A DNA stretch of 64,000 nt from Sinotaia quadrata (taxonomy: Eukaryota > Mollusca > Gastropoda > Architaenioglossa > Viviparidae), in NCBI GenBank assembly GCA_028829895.1, contig CM054181.1, positions 45,004,759-45,068,758 of the forward strand. The letters run 5' to 3'. Positions 62,515 through 64,000 of this stretch are shown here, in pieces. Numbering within the stretch: the stretch's first letter is position 1; each line of letters starts with the position of its first letter. Below the pieces are notes generated by a model that was given only the letters and a program-made list of their open reading frames with translations, had not been told where the DNA came from and ran no database searches. Position numbers and translations under genes: made by a program.

Positions 62515-62840
62515 TATCTCACTCAGCAAGACAGATCATGGTCACACATTTGTTGTACTACCTCATGCCATGTGACTAATAATGGTCACATTGTTGTACC
62601 ATCTTATTCAGTGTGACACATCATGGTCACACATTTACTGTACTACCTCATTCAATGTGACAGATCATGGTCACAAGTTTATTTTATTACCTCATACAGT
62701 GTGACCAATCGTGGTCACATTTTTATACTACCTTCATTCAGTGAGACCCATCATGGACACATTGTTGTATTATCTCATTCAGCAAGGTGTGTCATGGTCA
62801 CAAGCTTGTTCTATGGTCAGTATGTATCTCTTCTGTGAAA
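62515..62840 (+). repeat. Degenerate minisatellite, about 8 units of 40-46 bp
   Basis: Variants of CATGGTCACACATTTGTTGT followed by ACTACCTCATTCAGTGTGAC recur. Frames across it are repeat products. Confidence 0.85.
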
Positions 62841-63204
62841 TGAATTTTGCATATTAATTATATCTCTCTCATCCCCCCTATGTGACTGTCAGAGTATTTC
62901 TTGTTAAATTAGTTGTGTTTTCTTCTCTTCTCTTATTTAAAGAGTTTCAACAGTTTGTCAACTTCTGTCTGCATTCCTGTCAGTCTTTCATTCAGTCCTT
63001 CTAACAGAAATATTTCTGCCTCAGAGAACACTGCTTTAGCCTAACAGATGCCCTTGGTTTCCAGTGCCCAAAATGTTATGCAACTGTGATAAATTATCTT
63101 CTGTCTGCACATGTTATATATCGCATGTCTTGTTTCAGATGTGCAGGTCAGCAGTATCCTATGCTTTCCTTCATGACAGCCTCCCCTCTTGTTCTGAATC
63201 CCCC

Positions 63205-63237
63205 CCAAAAAAAAAAAAAAAAAAAAGAAAAAAAAGC
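63205..63237 (+). repeat. Poly-C/poly-A tract
   Basis: Seven C and about twenty A are followed by GAAAAAAAAG. It may be a retroposon tail, but no element body was identified. Confidence 0.7.
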
Positions 63238-64000
63238 ACAAGGTTGATTTATTTGAAATGTCTTTCTGAATAAGATTCTTTTATTTAATTGTTATGGCTT
63301 AAGATTATGACTGGCTTTGCGTTAAATCTATTTCTTGTATTCGTTAGTGTACACTATACAGTTTATTGTTTGCTCCATGGTAATTTCTTTGTATTTATTT
63401 CTTTGGTTTATTTAGATTCCTTGGTTTGTATTTAATTCTTTGTTTGTGGCTATTTCTTTGGTTTAGATTATTCATTGATTTATGTTTATTCCTTAGTTTA
63501 TTTGTATTCTGTAGTTTATATTTATTGGTTCATGATTATGGCATTATTGATGTCTGTCATTTGTTTGGGATTATTCATTTTCTCCTATTTATTTGTTGGT
63601 TTGTGTTTATTTATTATTTATTTTATACACTGATTAATATTTGTTCTTTGAATTTTATCTACTCCTTGGTCTGTTAACTGTTGATTTTATTTCTTACTTC
63701 AGCATTTCATGTTGTCTTTTTGATGTTTTCATTATGTTTAGTTTTTGTGTATTTGATTTTTTCTAAAGAAAAAGAAAAGAAATAGTTTAAAGTAACTGTA
63801 ATATCTTTCAAACAGCTAGGAAATAACAACAGCATTTGTTTCTCATAGGCTCAGAATAGATTAGAAGAAATTTGGTTTTCTGTCTCCTTTTTTTAGTTGT
63901 TCACAGTTCATCCACCCTTCTGTTCCCCTTCCCACCTCTAGTATAGTCACCTTGGATGTGCACCTATCAGCTGAGCTCATAAATGCTTCTTGGGTCCTAA

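Overview
This is a gene-poor, repeat-dominated stretch of nuclear DNA from an animal. It has no bacterial operons, rRNA, CRISPR or prophage. Most of it is AT-rich non-coding sequence filled with dinucleotide microsatellites, short-unit minisatellites and degraded transposable elements. I found only one convincing coding segment. Its protein type (secreted coiled-coil protein of the olfactomedin/angiopoietin kind), the large intronic distances and the repeat style fit an invertebrate such as a marine mollusc. That assignment is an inference, not a demonstrated fact.

Layout. Positions 1-5080 are AT-rich sequence with a 21-copy minisatellite (3657-4818). A repeat copy of family B lies at 5085-6532 and a 59-bp minisatellite at 7834-8127. 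Several arrays follow between 9.4 and 12.1 kb, then a diverged segmental duplication (12862/13959). A relic that looks like a BED zinc finger lies at 18794-19038, next to a partial family B copy that interrupts another minisatellite. The single clear coding exon (22373-23330, minus strand) encodes the N-terminal part of the secreted or membrane-anchored coiled-coil protein. Its later exons should lie at lower coordinates on the minus strand, but I could not find them in the window. An 81-bp inverted repeat lies at 27637-27821.

The most structured part is 28877-33111. A three-unit 79-bp array has been split by a TIR-bearing element with a TTAG target duplication. That element was itself split by a 1693-bp LTR-like element (family A) with a perfect 5-bp target duplication. 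A second complete family A copy (45039-46698) sits, with its own perfect 5-bp duplication, inside a family B copy. A hAT-like element (42055-43311) splits yet another array. From 34 to 58 kb there are about ten more minisatellites and further family B copies. From 58 to 64 kb the sequence is mainly AT-rich and unannotatable, apart from one candidate 54-bp exon (62156-62209) and SINE-like traces.

The window is therefore best read as intergenic or intronic DNA. Nested insertions give a relative chronology (array, then DNA transposon or family B, then family A LTR), and arrays occupy an unusually large share of the sequence. No gene pathway can be assembled from it.
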